Positions 39,010-48,583 of a stretch of 64,000 nt of DNA are shown piece after piece (position 1 is the first letter of the stretch; each line of letters starts with the position of its first letter). Made by a program: the position numbers and the translations under genes. This DNA is from Saccharomyces mikatae IFO 1815. Its lineage: Eukaryota; Ascomycota; Saccharomycetes; Saccharomycetales; Saccharomycetaceae. The notes below the pieces were generated by a model that saw nothing but the letters and a program-made list of their open reading frames with translations, was not told the origin of the DNA and made no database searches. The stretch covers positions 248,001-312,000 of the forward strand of contig NC_079266.1 of the NCBI RefSeq assembly GCF_947241705.1. The letters are read 5' to 3'.

Positions 39010-40188
39010 ATGGCTACTGCGTTATATACTGCAAACGATTTCATATTAATCTCTTTGCCTCAAAATGCTCAGCCTACCACGGCTCCTGGCTCTAAAACTG
39101 ATTCGTGGTTTAATGAGAGTCTAATCGGGGGTAGAGCATTTGTTTCTGATTTCAAAATTCCCGAATTCAAGATTGGGTCTTTAGACACATTGATAGTTGA
39201 ATCGGAAGAACTGTCCAAAGTGGATAATCAAATCGGAGCTTCTATAGGCAAAATCGTTGAAATTCTTCAAGGCCTGAGCGAGGCCAGTACCAATGCTTAT
39301 AAGACGTTACCTATCAATAACATGCCAGTTCCTGAATATTTGGAAAATTTTCAATGGCAAACCAGGAAGTTTAAGCTAGATAAGTCTATTAAAGATTTGA
39401 TAACTTTGATCTCTAATGAATCTTCTCAGTTAGATGCTGATGTCAGAGCCACTTACGCAAATTACAACAGCGCTAAAACCAACTTGGCCGCTGCTGAAAG
39501 GAAGAAGACGGGTGACCTTTCTGTCAGATCTTTGCATGATATTGTCAAGCCCGAAGACTTTGTACTTAATTCTGAACACTTAACCACTGTTCTTGTAGCA
39601 GTTCCAAAAAGTTTGAAATCTGATTTCGAAAAATCATACGAGACTTTATCTAAGAACGTTGTACCAGCATCTGCAGGTGTGATTGCCGAAGATGCTGAGT
39701 ATGTGTTATTCAATGTTCATTTATTCAAGAAAAATGTTCAAGAATTCACAACTGCTGCAAGAGAAAGAAAATTTATTCCTCGTGAATTTAATTACTCAGA
39801 GGAATTAATTGACCAATTGAAAAAAGAGCATGACTCTGCGGCTAGTTTAGAACAGTCTTTGCGTGTCCAATTGGTGAGATTGGCTAAGACAGCTTATGTC
39901 GACATCTTTATAAATTGGTTCCATATCAAGGCCTTGAGAGTTTATGTGGAGTCTGTGTTGCGTTATGGATTACCACCCCATTTCAACATTAAGATCATAG
40001 CTGTTCCACCAAAGAATCTCTCTAAGTGCAAATCCGAATTAATCGATGCTTTTGGATTCCTTGGTGGTAATGCCTTTATGAAGGATAAAAAAGGGAAAAT
40101 CAACAAGCAAGATACTTCCCTTCATCAATATGCTTCTCTTGTTGACACAGAGTATGAACCATTTGTGATGTATATAATCAATTTATAA
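39010..40188 (+). CDS. VMA5: V-ATPase subunit C, Vma5
   Basis: V1 subunit C, which bridges the peripheral stalks of the vacuolar proton pump and is released when the enzyme disassembles on glucose loss. It is 392 aa, exactly the S. cerevisiae length. The start MATALYTANDFILISLP is typical of the family. Conserved stretches include PRDFCYS-like PREFNYSEELIDQLKKEH and FINWFHIKALRVYVESVLRY near the C-terminal head. No membrane segment, as expected for a V1 subunit. Confidence 0.97.
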   Translation: MATALYTANDFILISLPQNAQPTTAPGSKTDSWFNESLIGGRAFVSDFKIPEFKIGSLDTLIVESEELSKVDNQIGASIGKIVEILQGLSEASTNAYKTLPINNMPVPEYLENFQWQTRKFKLDKSIKDLITLISNESSQLDADVRATYANYNSAKTNLAAAERKKTGDLSVRSLHDIVKPEDFVLNSEHLTTVLVAVPKSLKSDFEKSYETLSKNVVPASAGVIAEDAEYVLFNVHLFKKNVQEFTTAARERKFIPREFNYSEELIDQLKKEHDSAASLEQSLRVQLVRLAKTAYVDIFINWFHIKALRVYVESVLRYGLPPHFNIKIIAVPPKNLSKCKSELIDAFGFLGGNAFMKDKKGKINKQDTSLHQYASLVDTEYEPFVMYIINL

Positions 40189-40569
40189 TCGATTTATAGT
40201 ACTAACTTAAGATCAATATATATTTCTGTTTTTTTTTTAAATTTCGACTTTTTCTTATGAAAAGAAACGCACTATAAAGGACAGAATCTATATCATATTG
40301 GAACGTAGTTCGACAAATTATCACTCGTATGAACGATTAGGCATTTTTTATTTTCTTCGTTGAGTGCAATTCTTCCTTATTCATGTTAACAAAGAAAAGA
40401 TAAAAATTCAAAATCATGGAAATTCAAAAAAAAGAAAAAGAGAAAAATAAAAATAGAAAATTTGGTAGGGAAATCTATAGGAATAAGTACCAGCAGGGGA
40501 TTTAACAAGCATAGTAACGTCAAATCGAAACTAAAAAAAAATACTTTAAGGGTAGTGGTAATTTATCAA
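40189..40569. other. VMA5-SMY1 intergenic region
   Basis: About 380 bp, AT-rich with several A-runs. The SMY1 frame stays open through the last 108 bp without an ATG, so this is chance openness rather than coding. No other feature. Confidence 0.45.
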
Positions 40570-42540
40570 ATGCACTGGAGTATAATTTCGAAAGAGCAAA
40601 GTGCTTCTTCCATATCATTACCAACTCTGGATAGTAGTGAACCTTGTCATATCGAAGTTATTCTCAGGACAATACCTGAAAAGGGATTGCAGAACAGTGA
40701 GTCGACCTTCAAAATAGATCCACATGAAAATACTGTGTTGTTTCGTACAAGCGAGCCCTCACATGAAACAACAGGGGACACCTACTCAACGTTTAAATTT
40801 GATAAGGTATTTGATACTAATGCCACCCAAGAAGATGTCCAAGATTTCCTTGTACGTCCATCAATAGATGATGTTTTGAGCGGTTATAATGGTACCATAA
40901 TAACCTATGGACCAAGTTTCAGTGGAAAGTCCTATTCGCTTTTGGGATCGCAAGAGGGCGAAGGAATTTTACCCAATATATGTAAAGTGTTGTTTGAGAC
41001 ACTGGAAAAAAATAAAGAAACAAAGGGCAATAACTTTAGCGTAAGTGTTTTGGCATTCGAAATATTCATGGAAAAAACGTACGATCTATTAGTACCGTTA
41101 ACGAACAGAAAACCACTAAAGCTCCACCGTTCATCAAGTAAAATGGACTTGGAGATCAAAGATATTTGTCCGGCACATATCAGGTCGTATAAAGACTTAA
41201 AAAGCTATATTCAATCGGTCCAAAATACTGACAACAGGATGGGATACAGCGGCAACACAGAGAGATCAAAGTCACACCTGGTTTTTCAACTACATGTGGA
41301 ACAGAGAAATAGAAACGCAGATATATTAAGAAAGAGTTCTTTATATTTGATTGATTTACACGGTGCAGAAAGGTTCGACAAAAGAACTGAAGTCACTCTA
41401 TCACAAGATGCGCTAAAAAAACTAAATCAATCTATTGAAGCATTAAAAAACATTGTACGATTGTTGTCAGTAAAGGATCGGGATTCAGCATATAGTGTAA
41501 AAGCATCCCACAGTTCAACATATCGCGAATCGCAATTAACAGAAGTATTGAAAGACTCTCTTGGCGGCAATAGAAAAACAAAAGTGATACTGACATGCTT
41601 TCTAAGCAATGTTTCAACCACTCTATCAACTCTAGAATTTGGCGAATGCATTCGACAGATAACTAATAAAGTTATAGATAATACTACAGGCTTAAACTTG
41701 AAAAAGAAGATGGACTTATTTATTGAAGACATGAAAATTAGGGATAATAATTACGCTTCTCGAATTAATATACTAAAGGCTGAAATCGACTCTTTGAAAA
41801 CTCCCAGTGGTGAATTGGTCTCTCAAGGTGACATGAAAACAAAGTTTGAAAATAGCGAAAAAGAAAATGCCAAACTGAAGCTTCAATTGGACAGTATTTC
41901 ATTGTTATTAAGCAGTTCAACCAGTGAGAATCCTAACCACAGTATCGACGAAGAAGTTGCCGAAATATTAATGAAAAGATGCGAACAGGTTGCGCAATTG
42001 GAATTATCTTTTGATCGACAGATGAATGTCAACTCTAAGTTGCAGAAAGAGCTGGAATACAAAATTTCGAAAGAGAAAGCATTAGAGTCTATGAACGTTA
42101 GACTACTAGAACAAATTCAGATTCAGGAAAAAGAGATTCAAGAACTACTAACTACTAACGCTATCTTAAAGGGCGAACTGGAGACCCATGCCAAACTTAC
42201 TGAAACTCGCAGTGAGAGAATAAAATACTTGGAAAGTTCCATCAAAGAACTTTCTATAAATAAATCTACAGCTTCATCACCCAGAAAAGGGTCTGTAAGT
42301 TCGTCATCGGGTAATACCATGTCACATATCGAAGAAGGTTCTGAGTTATCTAATAGTCCTTGGTCGGCTAATACTTCCTCGAAACCTGCAGGATGGTCAT
42401 TGAGAAAAGTATCTTCTAGTAGTATTGCAACTACAGGGTCCCAGGAATCTTTTGTGTCAAGACCATTTAAGAAGGGATTAAATCTTCACTCTATCAAGGT
42501 CACTCCAAATGCTCCAAAAAGTCCTGATTCGGGGAACTGA
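40570..42540 (+). CDS. SMY1: Kinesin-like protein Smy1
   Basis: Partner of the type V myosin Myo2 in polarised secretion, and a regulator of the formin Bnr1. It is related to the kinesin heavy chain but thought not to move on microtubules. From the ATG at 40570 (MHWSIISKEQ) it is 656 aa, as in S. cerevisiae. The P-loop position reads Y113-GPSFSGKS, departing from the kinesin GQTGSGKT, which supports a degenerate motor. The kinesin helix NHESSRSH-type motif is replaced by NTERSKSH. A coiled coil (about 370-570) precedes a Ser-rich tail. Confidence 0.95.
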   Translation: MHWSIISKEQSASSISLPTLDSSEPCHIEVILRTIPEKGLQNSESTFKIDPHENTVLFRTSEPSHETTGDTYSTFKFDKVFDTNATQEDVQDFLVRPSIDDVLSGYNGTIITYGPSFSGKSYSLLGSQEGEGILPNICKVLFETLEKNKETKGNNFSVSVLAFEIFMEKTYDLLVPLTNRKPLKLHRSSSKMDLEIKDICPAHIRSYKDLKSYIQSVQNTDNRMGYSGNTERSKSHLVFQLHVEQRNRNADILRKSSLYLIDLHGAERFDKRTEVTLSQDALKKLNQSIEALKNIVRLLSVKDRDSAYSVKASHSSTYRESQLTEVLKDSLGGNRKTKVILTCFLSNVSTTLSTLEFGECIRQITNKVIDNTTGLNLKKKMDLFIEDMKIRDNNYASRINILKAEIDSLKTPSGELVSQGDMKTKFENSEKENAKLKLQLDSISLLLSSSTSENPNHSIDEEVAEILMKRCEQVAQLELSFDRQMNVNSKLQKELEYKISKEKALESMNVRLLEQIQIQEKEIQELLTTNAILKGELETHAKLTETRSERIKYLESSIKELSINKSTASSPRKGSVSSSSGNTMSHIEEGSELSNSPWSANTSSKPAGWSLRKVSSSSIATTGSQESFVSRPFKKGLNLHSIKVTPNAPKSPDSGN

Positions 42541-42736
42541 ATATCACTTAAATACAATAACCATTTAATACAAATCTGTAATACTTTGTAATTATAATCA
42601 TGATAATAACGCAAATAATACATCTATAATACTGATGTAAAGTGTACTTTAGTCTCTTCTACCTTTTGCTGCTTCATCGGCGGCTATTCGTTTCCAATGA
42701 TTTGAAAAAAAGAAGAAAGTGAAAAAAATTCTGCTC

Positions 42737-42752
42737 GATGAGATGAGATGAG
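42737..42752 (+). promoter_or_regulatory. PAC-like GATGAG repeat before DHR2
   Basis: Three overlapping GATGA units, the first inside TCGATGAGAT, one base from the PAC core GCGATGAG. They lie 62-77 bp before the DHR2 ATG, next to an A-rich RRPE-like GAAAAAAATT at 42721. This fits a ribosome-biogenesis promoter but is not a perfect match. Confidence 0.4.
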
Positions 42753-42813
42753 ATTAAAATGTTTATGGAAGATTCTATGAAGCAAACGTACCAAAAATCT
42801 GCAGACACTACTC

Positions 42814-45021
42814 ATGGCTGCAAATATCAATAATAGTACTAGCTCGAATTATGTTTCCAAGAAACAGAAACTTAGGAAGAATGTACATCCATTCATGGGA
42901 GTCACTCGAACCAAAAGGACCAGTAAAGTCATAAGATTCAATGATTCAAATGAGAGTGATCTTGTTTCAGAACAAAGTTTGAAAGAAAAAAATGTTGTTA
43001 CTTACAAATCTTTAAAAAATCGGGCAAGTGATTTACTTAAAATGAGAAAGACACTTCCAGTTTATCAAAATAAGCGCGAAATAATGACGTACATTGAAAG
43101 CAATCCAGTTGTCGTGCTTATTGGTGAAACAGGTTCCGGTAAATCAACGCAAATACCACAGTTCATATTAGAACAATTATATGGTACAAAGAAGCATGGA
43201 TCAATTGCTGTGACTCAACCTCGTCGTGTGGCCGCCATCAATTTAGCTACAAGAGTTGCTCAAGAGCATGGTTGCAAATTGGGTGACCAAGTAGGTTACT
43301 CCGTTAGATTTGATAATATGACCACAGCAAGAACAAGACTTAAGTACCTAACTGATGGTATGTTACTTAGAGAGCTTATGATGAACAGAGAGCTTAAGGA
43401 ATACAGTGTCGTCGTCATCGATGAAGCGCATGAAAGAACTGTGTTAACAGATTTGATATTGGGGTTTCTTAAATCCTTAATACAAGGGCCAAGGCCAGAT
43501 TTGAAAATAATCGTTATGTCTGCAACATTACAAGCCGAAAAATTTAGTGAGTTCTTCAACAATGCTCCAATTTTGTTTGTAGAAGGTAGGAAATTTGATG
43601 TCAAACAATACTATTTGAAGGCACCAACGGACGATATAGTAGATGCCGTCATCAGATGCTGTGTACAAATAAACCAGTGTGAACAACTAGGAGATATCTT
43701 ATGTTTTTTGCCAGGCCAAGAAGAGATTGACAAAGCAGTGACTATAATGGAGAAAATTGCTAAGTATGTTGCAGATGAGACACCAGTACCGCTAATAGTT
43801 CCTTATCCTTTGTATGCTGCTCTTCCACCAATTCAACAAGCCTTAGTCTTCGCACCAATTAAGGGTTTCAAGAGGAAGGTTGTGTTCAGTACGAATATTG
43901 CAGAAACATCTGTTACCATATCTGGAGTTAAATTTGTTGTTGATTCGGGTCTTCGAAAAGTAAAAGTTTGGAGACATCAGTTGGGGTTGGCCACTTTACT
44001 AACAGTACCTATTTCTCAGGCAAGTGCTATGCAGAGAAGTGGTCGTGCTGGTAGAGAAAGCGAGGGCAAAAGTTTCAGGCTTTATTGTGAATCTGATTAC
44101 TTGAAGTTGCCTAAGCAAAGTGAACCTGAGATAGCTAGGAGTGATGTCACATCTCCTGTGCTAATGTTGAAAAGGTATGGTATTAATGATCTACTGAACT
44201 GGACCTGGTTTGAAAATCCTGGTAAGGACGCTGTACTCATGGCCCTTCAAGAACTTTATGAACTAGGTGCTCTAAACACTCGTGGAAAGATAACGAAACG
44301 AGGAGAACAAATGGCACTCTTACCATTACAACCGCATTTAAGTAGTGTCTTAATTAAAGCCAGTGAAGTCGGCTGCTTAAGTCAAGTCATTGATATTGTT
44401 TCCTGCCTCAGTGTGGAAAACTTATTATTAAACCCATCACCTGAGGAAAGGGACGAGGTGAATGAACGTCGTTTATCCCTAAGTAATGCTGGTAAAAGAT
44501 ATGGCGACCTTATCATGCTAAAGGAGCTTTTTGACATTTATTTCTACGAACTGGGGAAAAGTCAAGACTCAAACTCTGAAAGAAACGACTGGTGTAAAGG
44601 TTTATGCATTTCAGTACGTGGATTCAAAAACGTGATTCGCGTTAGAGATCAATTAAGAGTTTACTGTAAGCGTCTGTTTTCCTCAATAAGTGAAGGAAAT
44701 GAGGAATCCAAAAAGATTGGTGAAGATAGTGAGGAAATATCAAAGATTTTGAAATGTTTCTTAACCGGGTTCATCAAGAATACCGCTATAGGGATGCCAG
44801 ACAGGTCTTATAGAACTGTTTCCACAGGGGAACCGATAAGTATTCATCCATCTTCTATGCTATTCTTGAACAAAAGTTGTCCCGGTATAATGTATACGGA
44901 ATACGTCTTTACTACCAAAGGGTATGCCAGAAATGTTAGTAGAATTGAACTGTCATGGCTACAAGAAGTTGTTACTAATGGAACTGCTGTAGCAAAGCAA
45001 AAAATATCTAGTTCAAAATAA
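42814..45021 (+). CDS. DHR2: DEAH-box RNA helicase Dhr2
   Basis: Nucleolar DEAH helicase needed for 18S rRNA processing in the small-subunit processome. It is 735 aa, the S. cerevisiae length. Helicase motifs in order are: motif I GETGSGKS at 104-111, motif Ia TQPRRVAA, motif II DEAH at 203-206 (DEAHERT), motif III SATL, motif V STNIAETSVTI and motif VI QRSGRAGRE. The C-terminal HA2/OB region follows (about 440-700). The basic N-terminus is short, as in Dhr2 and unlike the longer Dhr1. Confidence 0.96.
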   Translation: MAANINNSTSSNYVSKKQKLRKNVHPFMGVTRTKRTSKVIRFNDSNESDLVSEQSLKEKNVVTYKSLKNRASDLLKMRKTLPVYQNKREIMTYIESNPVVVLIGETGSGKSTQIPQFILEQLYGTKKHGSIAVTQPRRVAAINLATRVAQEHGCKLGDQVGYSVRFDNMTTARTRLKYLTDGMLLRELMMNRELKEYSVVVIDEAHERTVLTDLILGFLKSLIQGPRPDLKIIVMSATLQAEKFSEFFNNAPILFVEGRKFDVKQYYLKAPTDDIVDAVIRCCVQINQCEQLGDILCFLPGQEEIDKAVTIMEKIAKYVADETPVPLIVPYPLYAALPPIQQALVFAPIKGFKRKVVFSTNIAETSVTISGVKFVVDSGLRKVKVWRHQLGLATLLTVPISQASAMQRSGRAGRESEGKSFRLYCESDYLKLPKQSEPEIARSDVTSPVLMLKRYGINDLLNWTWFENPGKDAVLMALQELYELGALNTRGKITKRGEQMALLPLQPHLSSVLIKASEVGCLSQVIDIVSCLSVENLLLNPSPEERDEVNERRLSLSNAGKRYGDLIMLKELFDIYFYELGKSQDSNSERNDWCKGLCISVRGFKNVIRVRDQLRVYCKRLFSSISEGNEESKKIGEDSEEISKILKCFLTGFIKNTAIGMPDRSYRTVSTGEPISIHPSSMLFLNKSCPGIMYTEYVFTTKGYARNVSRIELSWLQEVVTNGTAVAKQKISSSK

Positions 45022-45395
45022 ATCACGTACTGTAAATCCGCATTTTTTGTATATAAAAGTATCTGATGTAATTTATAGAGAGTTATAAAATGTAATGGGT
45101 ACTTCAGTTTTATTTCTACGCACTGGTTTCTTAAAGGCGTATGTATTCTAACTAGCATTCAAATGATATTCAATCTTTCCTCTTGAAATTATCTCGGGAA
45201 AAGGGCAAAATTGCGACTTTGCCGATGACATTTAGGAAAGAAATGAAAGATCAGGAAAAAAAAATAGGAAATATGAAAACGTACCTCTCTCGATAAACTG
45301 TTGTAATTCTCTTAAAGTCAAACAGGATTTTCAAAAAGAAAGTTCAAAACGAAAGAGTCCCTCCGAATTGCAAAGTCGGAAACAGTTGAGAAACA
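45022..45395. other. DHR2-PSG1 intergenic region
   Basis: About 370 bp. DHR2 3' flank and PSG1 promoter; no motif that I would name. Confidence 0.4.
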
Positions 45396-46574
45396 ATGAG
45401 GTTCTACGATACTATTTTTATCTTCTCTTTTTTGGCATCGCTATACCAACATGTTGATGCAGCAAGACAAGTTGTTCGGCCAAAGCAGAAAATGACTACT
45501 TCAGAGAAAGTTCAACCTTGGAGGCGTACAATTTATGAAACTATACCTGAAATAGTAACACCAACGGTTATTGCAGGTGTTACTTTTTCGGCTAAGCCAG
45601 AAGCGACACCAAATCCGTTGAGGCCTTGGGTATCTCTACAGCATGATGGTAGGCCAAAGACTATTAAGCCAGAAATCAAGAAAGGTTTAACCGTGAAGGG
45701 AAGACCCGATTATTCAACCTACTTTAAGACTGCGACTCACCGCACATATTCTTATGACGAGTTAAAAGCCCACAATATGGACCCAAACGAAGAATTTGAA
45801 GAAACAGAGTACATTGAAGAAGATGATACGTATGTCTCCTTAAATCCTATTATTAGATGTACTCCAGATCGCTACTTCAATAAAGGTCTGGCAAAGGATA
45901 TTCACAGTGAACCATTTTGCACACCATACGAAAACTCTAGATGGAAAGTTGAAAATACTTATTTCGTTACTTGGTATACTAGATTTTTTGAAGATGAGAA
46001 TTCTGGTAAAGTAACCGATCAAGTTCGTGTGCATTTGTCCTATGTCAAAGAAAACCCTGTCGAGAAGGGTAATTATAAGAGAGATATTCCTGCAACTTTT
46101 TTCTCATCTGAGTGGATTGATAATGTCAATGGTCTATTTGCCGTTGAAGTCAGGGAGGAATGGTTGCAAAAAAAGTATGAGCGCAGGATAGTTGTATCTG
46201 TTCAGCCAAAAAATATACCAGATGAAGAGTTTGATCCACTACATAATGGTGTTTTATTGTATATTACCGCGGGTTCCAAAGTTTTTAAGCCTACAAAGGA
46301 GCAATTAGCTTTAGATGATGCGGGTATAACAAATGACCAGTGGTATTATGTCGCACTCTCCATTCCTACAGTCGTGGTAGTGTTTTTTGTCTTTATGTAT
46401 TTTTTCTTATATGTTAATGGAAAGAACAGGGATTTCACTGATGTTACCAGAAAAGCTCTCAACAAAAAACGCCGTGTTCTAGGTAAATTCTCTGAAATGA
46501 AGAAATTCAAAAACATGAAAAACCACAAGTACACGGAACTACCATCTTATAAAAAAACCAGCAAACAGAATTAG
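45396..46574 (+). CDS. PSG1: Pma1-stabilising Golgi protein Psg1
   Basis: Single-pass membrane protein of the secretory pathway (YKL077W orthologue), reported to protect the proton pump Pma1 in the Golgi. It is 392 aa, as in S. cerevisiae. A signal peptide covers about residues 1-22 (cut expected after HVDA). There is a long lumenal part, then a transmembrane segment at about 328-350 (VALSIPTVVVVFFVFMYFFL) and a basic cytosolic tail. A dibasic K228-R229 in NYKRDIPATF is a candidate Kex2 site, consistent with reported processing of this protein. Confidence 0.9.
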   Translation: MRFYDTIFIFSFLASLYQHVDAARQVVRPKQKMTTSEKVQPWRRTIYETIPEIVTPTVIAGVTFSAKPEATPNPLRPWVSLQHDGRPKTIKPEIKKGLTVKGRPDYSTYFKTATHRTYSYDELKAHNMDPNEEFEETEYIEEDDTYVSLNPIIRCTPDRYFNKGLAKDIHSEPFCTPYENSRWKVENTYFVTWYTRFFEDENSGKVTDQVRVHLSYVKENPVEKGNYKRDIPATFFSSEWIDNVNGLFAVEVREEWLQKKYERRIVVSVQPKNIPDEEFDPLHNGVLLYITAGSKVFKPTKEQLALDDAGITNDQWYYVALSIPTVVVVFFVFMYFFLYVNGKNRDFTDVTRKALNKKRRVLGKFSEMKKFKNMKNHKYTELPSYKKTSKQN

Positions 46575-46932
46575 ACTGTTCATTAATTATGCTTGATCTC
46601 TTTTACAAAGGGAAATTTTCTTTTCCTCTTTGATACTGACACAAAAAGCACTCTTCTCAGGCTAATATTTTATTATTTAGTTTATTATTTTTCAATTTTG
46701 TGTAAGTGTTCAAAATAGATATACTTATTTTTCTCTTGAATAGCACATATATTCAAAAAAACTAAGTGCATATCGACCAGAGTTCATATATATATATATA
46801 TATATATATATGAATTTATATATGGAGTAATCCGTGTAATTACAGAAGTATCTGAGTAATGGAAGAACGGGTGAACACTTTTAGAGCTGAAAGATCGTTC
46901 TATCTCCTTTCTTTCTTTCTCTGAATTATCTT
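46575..46932. other. PSG1-YKL075C convergent intergenic region
   Basis: About 360 bp between two 3' ends, AT-rich, containing an (AT)n tract (listed separately). Nothing else. Confidence 0.5.
46786..46811. repeat. (AT)13 dinucleotide tract
   Basis: Uninterrupted alternating AT from 46786 to 46811 between the convergent PSG1 and YKL075C genes. Such tracts vary in length between strains, and TATATA also acts as a 3'-end efficiency element in yeast. Confidence 0.9.
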
Positions 46933-48285
46933 TTATATCCACTTTTGTCTCGCAGCAACCTCGCATATTTTCTCCAACGTAATCACTCTTGGATCAGGTT
47001 TAAAATGATGGTCAGCCGCATTACCAGCTCCCTCCAAATTTTTGGTTAATAAACGATCCTCATCATCCTCGCTGTTATCCACATTATCTTCTTCTTCGTC
47101 ATCATCTCCGCCTACGTCTTCGATGTAGTAGAAAAAGGGTTCCAAGACTAACATGATTTTCCAGAAGTTATTCGTGCCACAATTGGCAAAAAGGACATCA
47201 ACGAGTGCAGGCAGATACTCTAATTCAATGTACTCTTCTGCACAGCAAACGAACTCATCTAATTCATAATCTTGCTCATCAGCCGATAATGTGGAATACA
47301 TTTCTGACAATAAGGTTAATTCTCTACTGATAGTTTTTGGAATATCTTCTCGAGCTTGCCATAGCAGTTTTTGAGCTCTTTCAAGTCTTTCTTGACTAAC
47401 AGCATCATCCTTATTGTCTTTTTCACTTTTCTCACTTTTGACATTTTCAGATTCTTGTAGAGATGGCAAAAATCCATTCTTTTCGCTTTTGACCATAAGC
47501 TCGTTATACTCGTTGTAAAGAGAGATTATTTTCATCATTGGTTTGTATAATTGCTGGCAAACTTTCATCTCAGAATAAGGTACAATAACCTTTTCTAAAT
47601 AATGGTTGATCAACCCTTCCATGAAATTCGCCCAAATAGACGAAAAGACGTAATCCTCATCATAATTTGATTCAGTAAAATCTTGATTGATGTTATGCTG
47701 TATGATTTGTTCTGTCAACGTGGGGAAAAGATTCTTATGGGTCTTGACCATTTCATCTTTCAGAGTTGAGAACTTCGGGACATCTTCGCTTTCGACAGAA
47801 CTTCCCAACCCATCCTCTGATAAAGATGATCCTGAATTCTTATCACCGTCTGTTTTGTCCAGCCAGTATTCTGGACCACCTTTTTCAGACAAGGTCACCA
47901 ACAAAAGAAAAAGTTTTACTTTAACCCATGGGTTCAGCGTGTCTATGTAAGCGTCCGTGATTTTGCTAACATCGATATTTATCTTTTTATGGATGCATTT
48001 GATAAATTTTTCAATGTAATGTGATTTCTTCAATCCATATTTTTCATTAAGGTATCCGACCGAGGTAATCACATCGTAGTTGGTATCATCCATATTAGTA
48101 TGTTTCATAAAGTTAAAAGTTAATTTCCGTCTACTTCCATAATGTCTTTCTCTTTTCTCCTCACTCTTCTTCTTTCTTCTGATCTTCTTATCTTTTGAAG
48201 TGCTCAGTTTGAGACATCTCTTACAGGTACAGTCGTTTAACGATGGCCCGTTGGCCCTTTGCTTGGGCAATAATTCTTCAGCCAT
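46933..48285 (-). CDS. Conserved protein of unknown function (YKL075C orthologue)
   Basis: 450 aa, equal to the S. cerevisiae protein, whose function is not established. The N-terminus carries a CTCKRCLKLS segment followed by a strongly basic stretch (KDKKIRRKKKSEEKRERH), possibly a nuclear signal. The rest is mostly helical and acidic, with an Asp/Glu run near residues 405-428 (GGDDDEEEDNVDNSEDDED). I recognise no domain. The first ATG of the frame is used and gives the conserved MAEELLPKQ start. Confidence 0.88.
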   Translation of the reverse strand: MAEELLPKQRANGPSLNDCTCKRCLKLSTSKDKKIRRKKKSEEKRERHYGSRRKLTFNFMKHTNMDDTNYDVITSVGYLNEKYGLKKSHYIEKFIKCIHKKINIDVSKITDAYIDTLNPWVKVKLFLLLVTLSEKGGPEYWLDKTDGDKNSGSSLSEDGLGSSVESEDVPKFSTLKDEMVKTHKNLFPTLTEQIIQHNINQDFTESNYDEDYVFSSIWANFMEGLINHYLEKVIVPYSEMKVCQQLYKPMMKIISLYNEYNELMVKSEKNGFLPSLQESENVKSEKSEKDNKDDAVSQERLERAQKLLWQAREDIPKTISRELTLLSEMYSTLSADEQDYELDEFVCCAEEYIELEYLPALVDVLFANCGTNNFWKIMLVLEPFFYYIEDVGGDDDEEEDNVDNSEDDEDRLLTKNLEGAGNAADHHFKPDPRVITLEKICEVAARQKWI

Positions 48286-48583
48286 CTTCCTTGGCCTGCT
48301 ATAGTGAAGCTTAATTTCTACTGTTAATTTCCCCTACAAATACAAGAATGGTCAAATGAACTAGTAACAGTATTTGTTTCTTTCATAACCAACTGTAAAA
48401 ACATTGTTAATTTTCTTACTTTTTCAAATTGCGAGTTAGTAGTCAATCTGTTAACCTTCGGTATAGCTTAAAAAACTAATGAAACAAAAAAGTCACCAAA
48501 AACGAGGACTTTTCCATTGCGTTCAAGATAAGATCTATATAATAAATGCTATACTCTAAATTAATCTTGCCTTACAAAACGAA

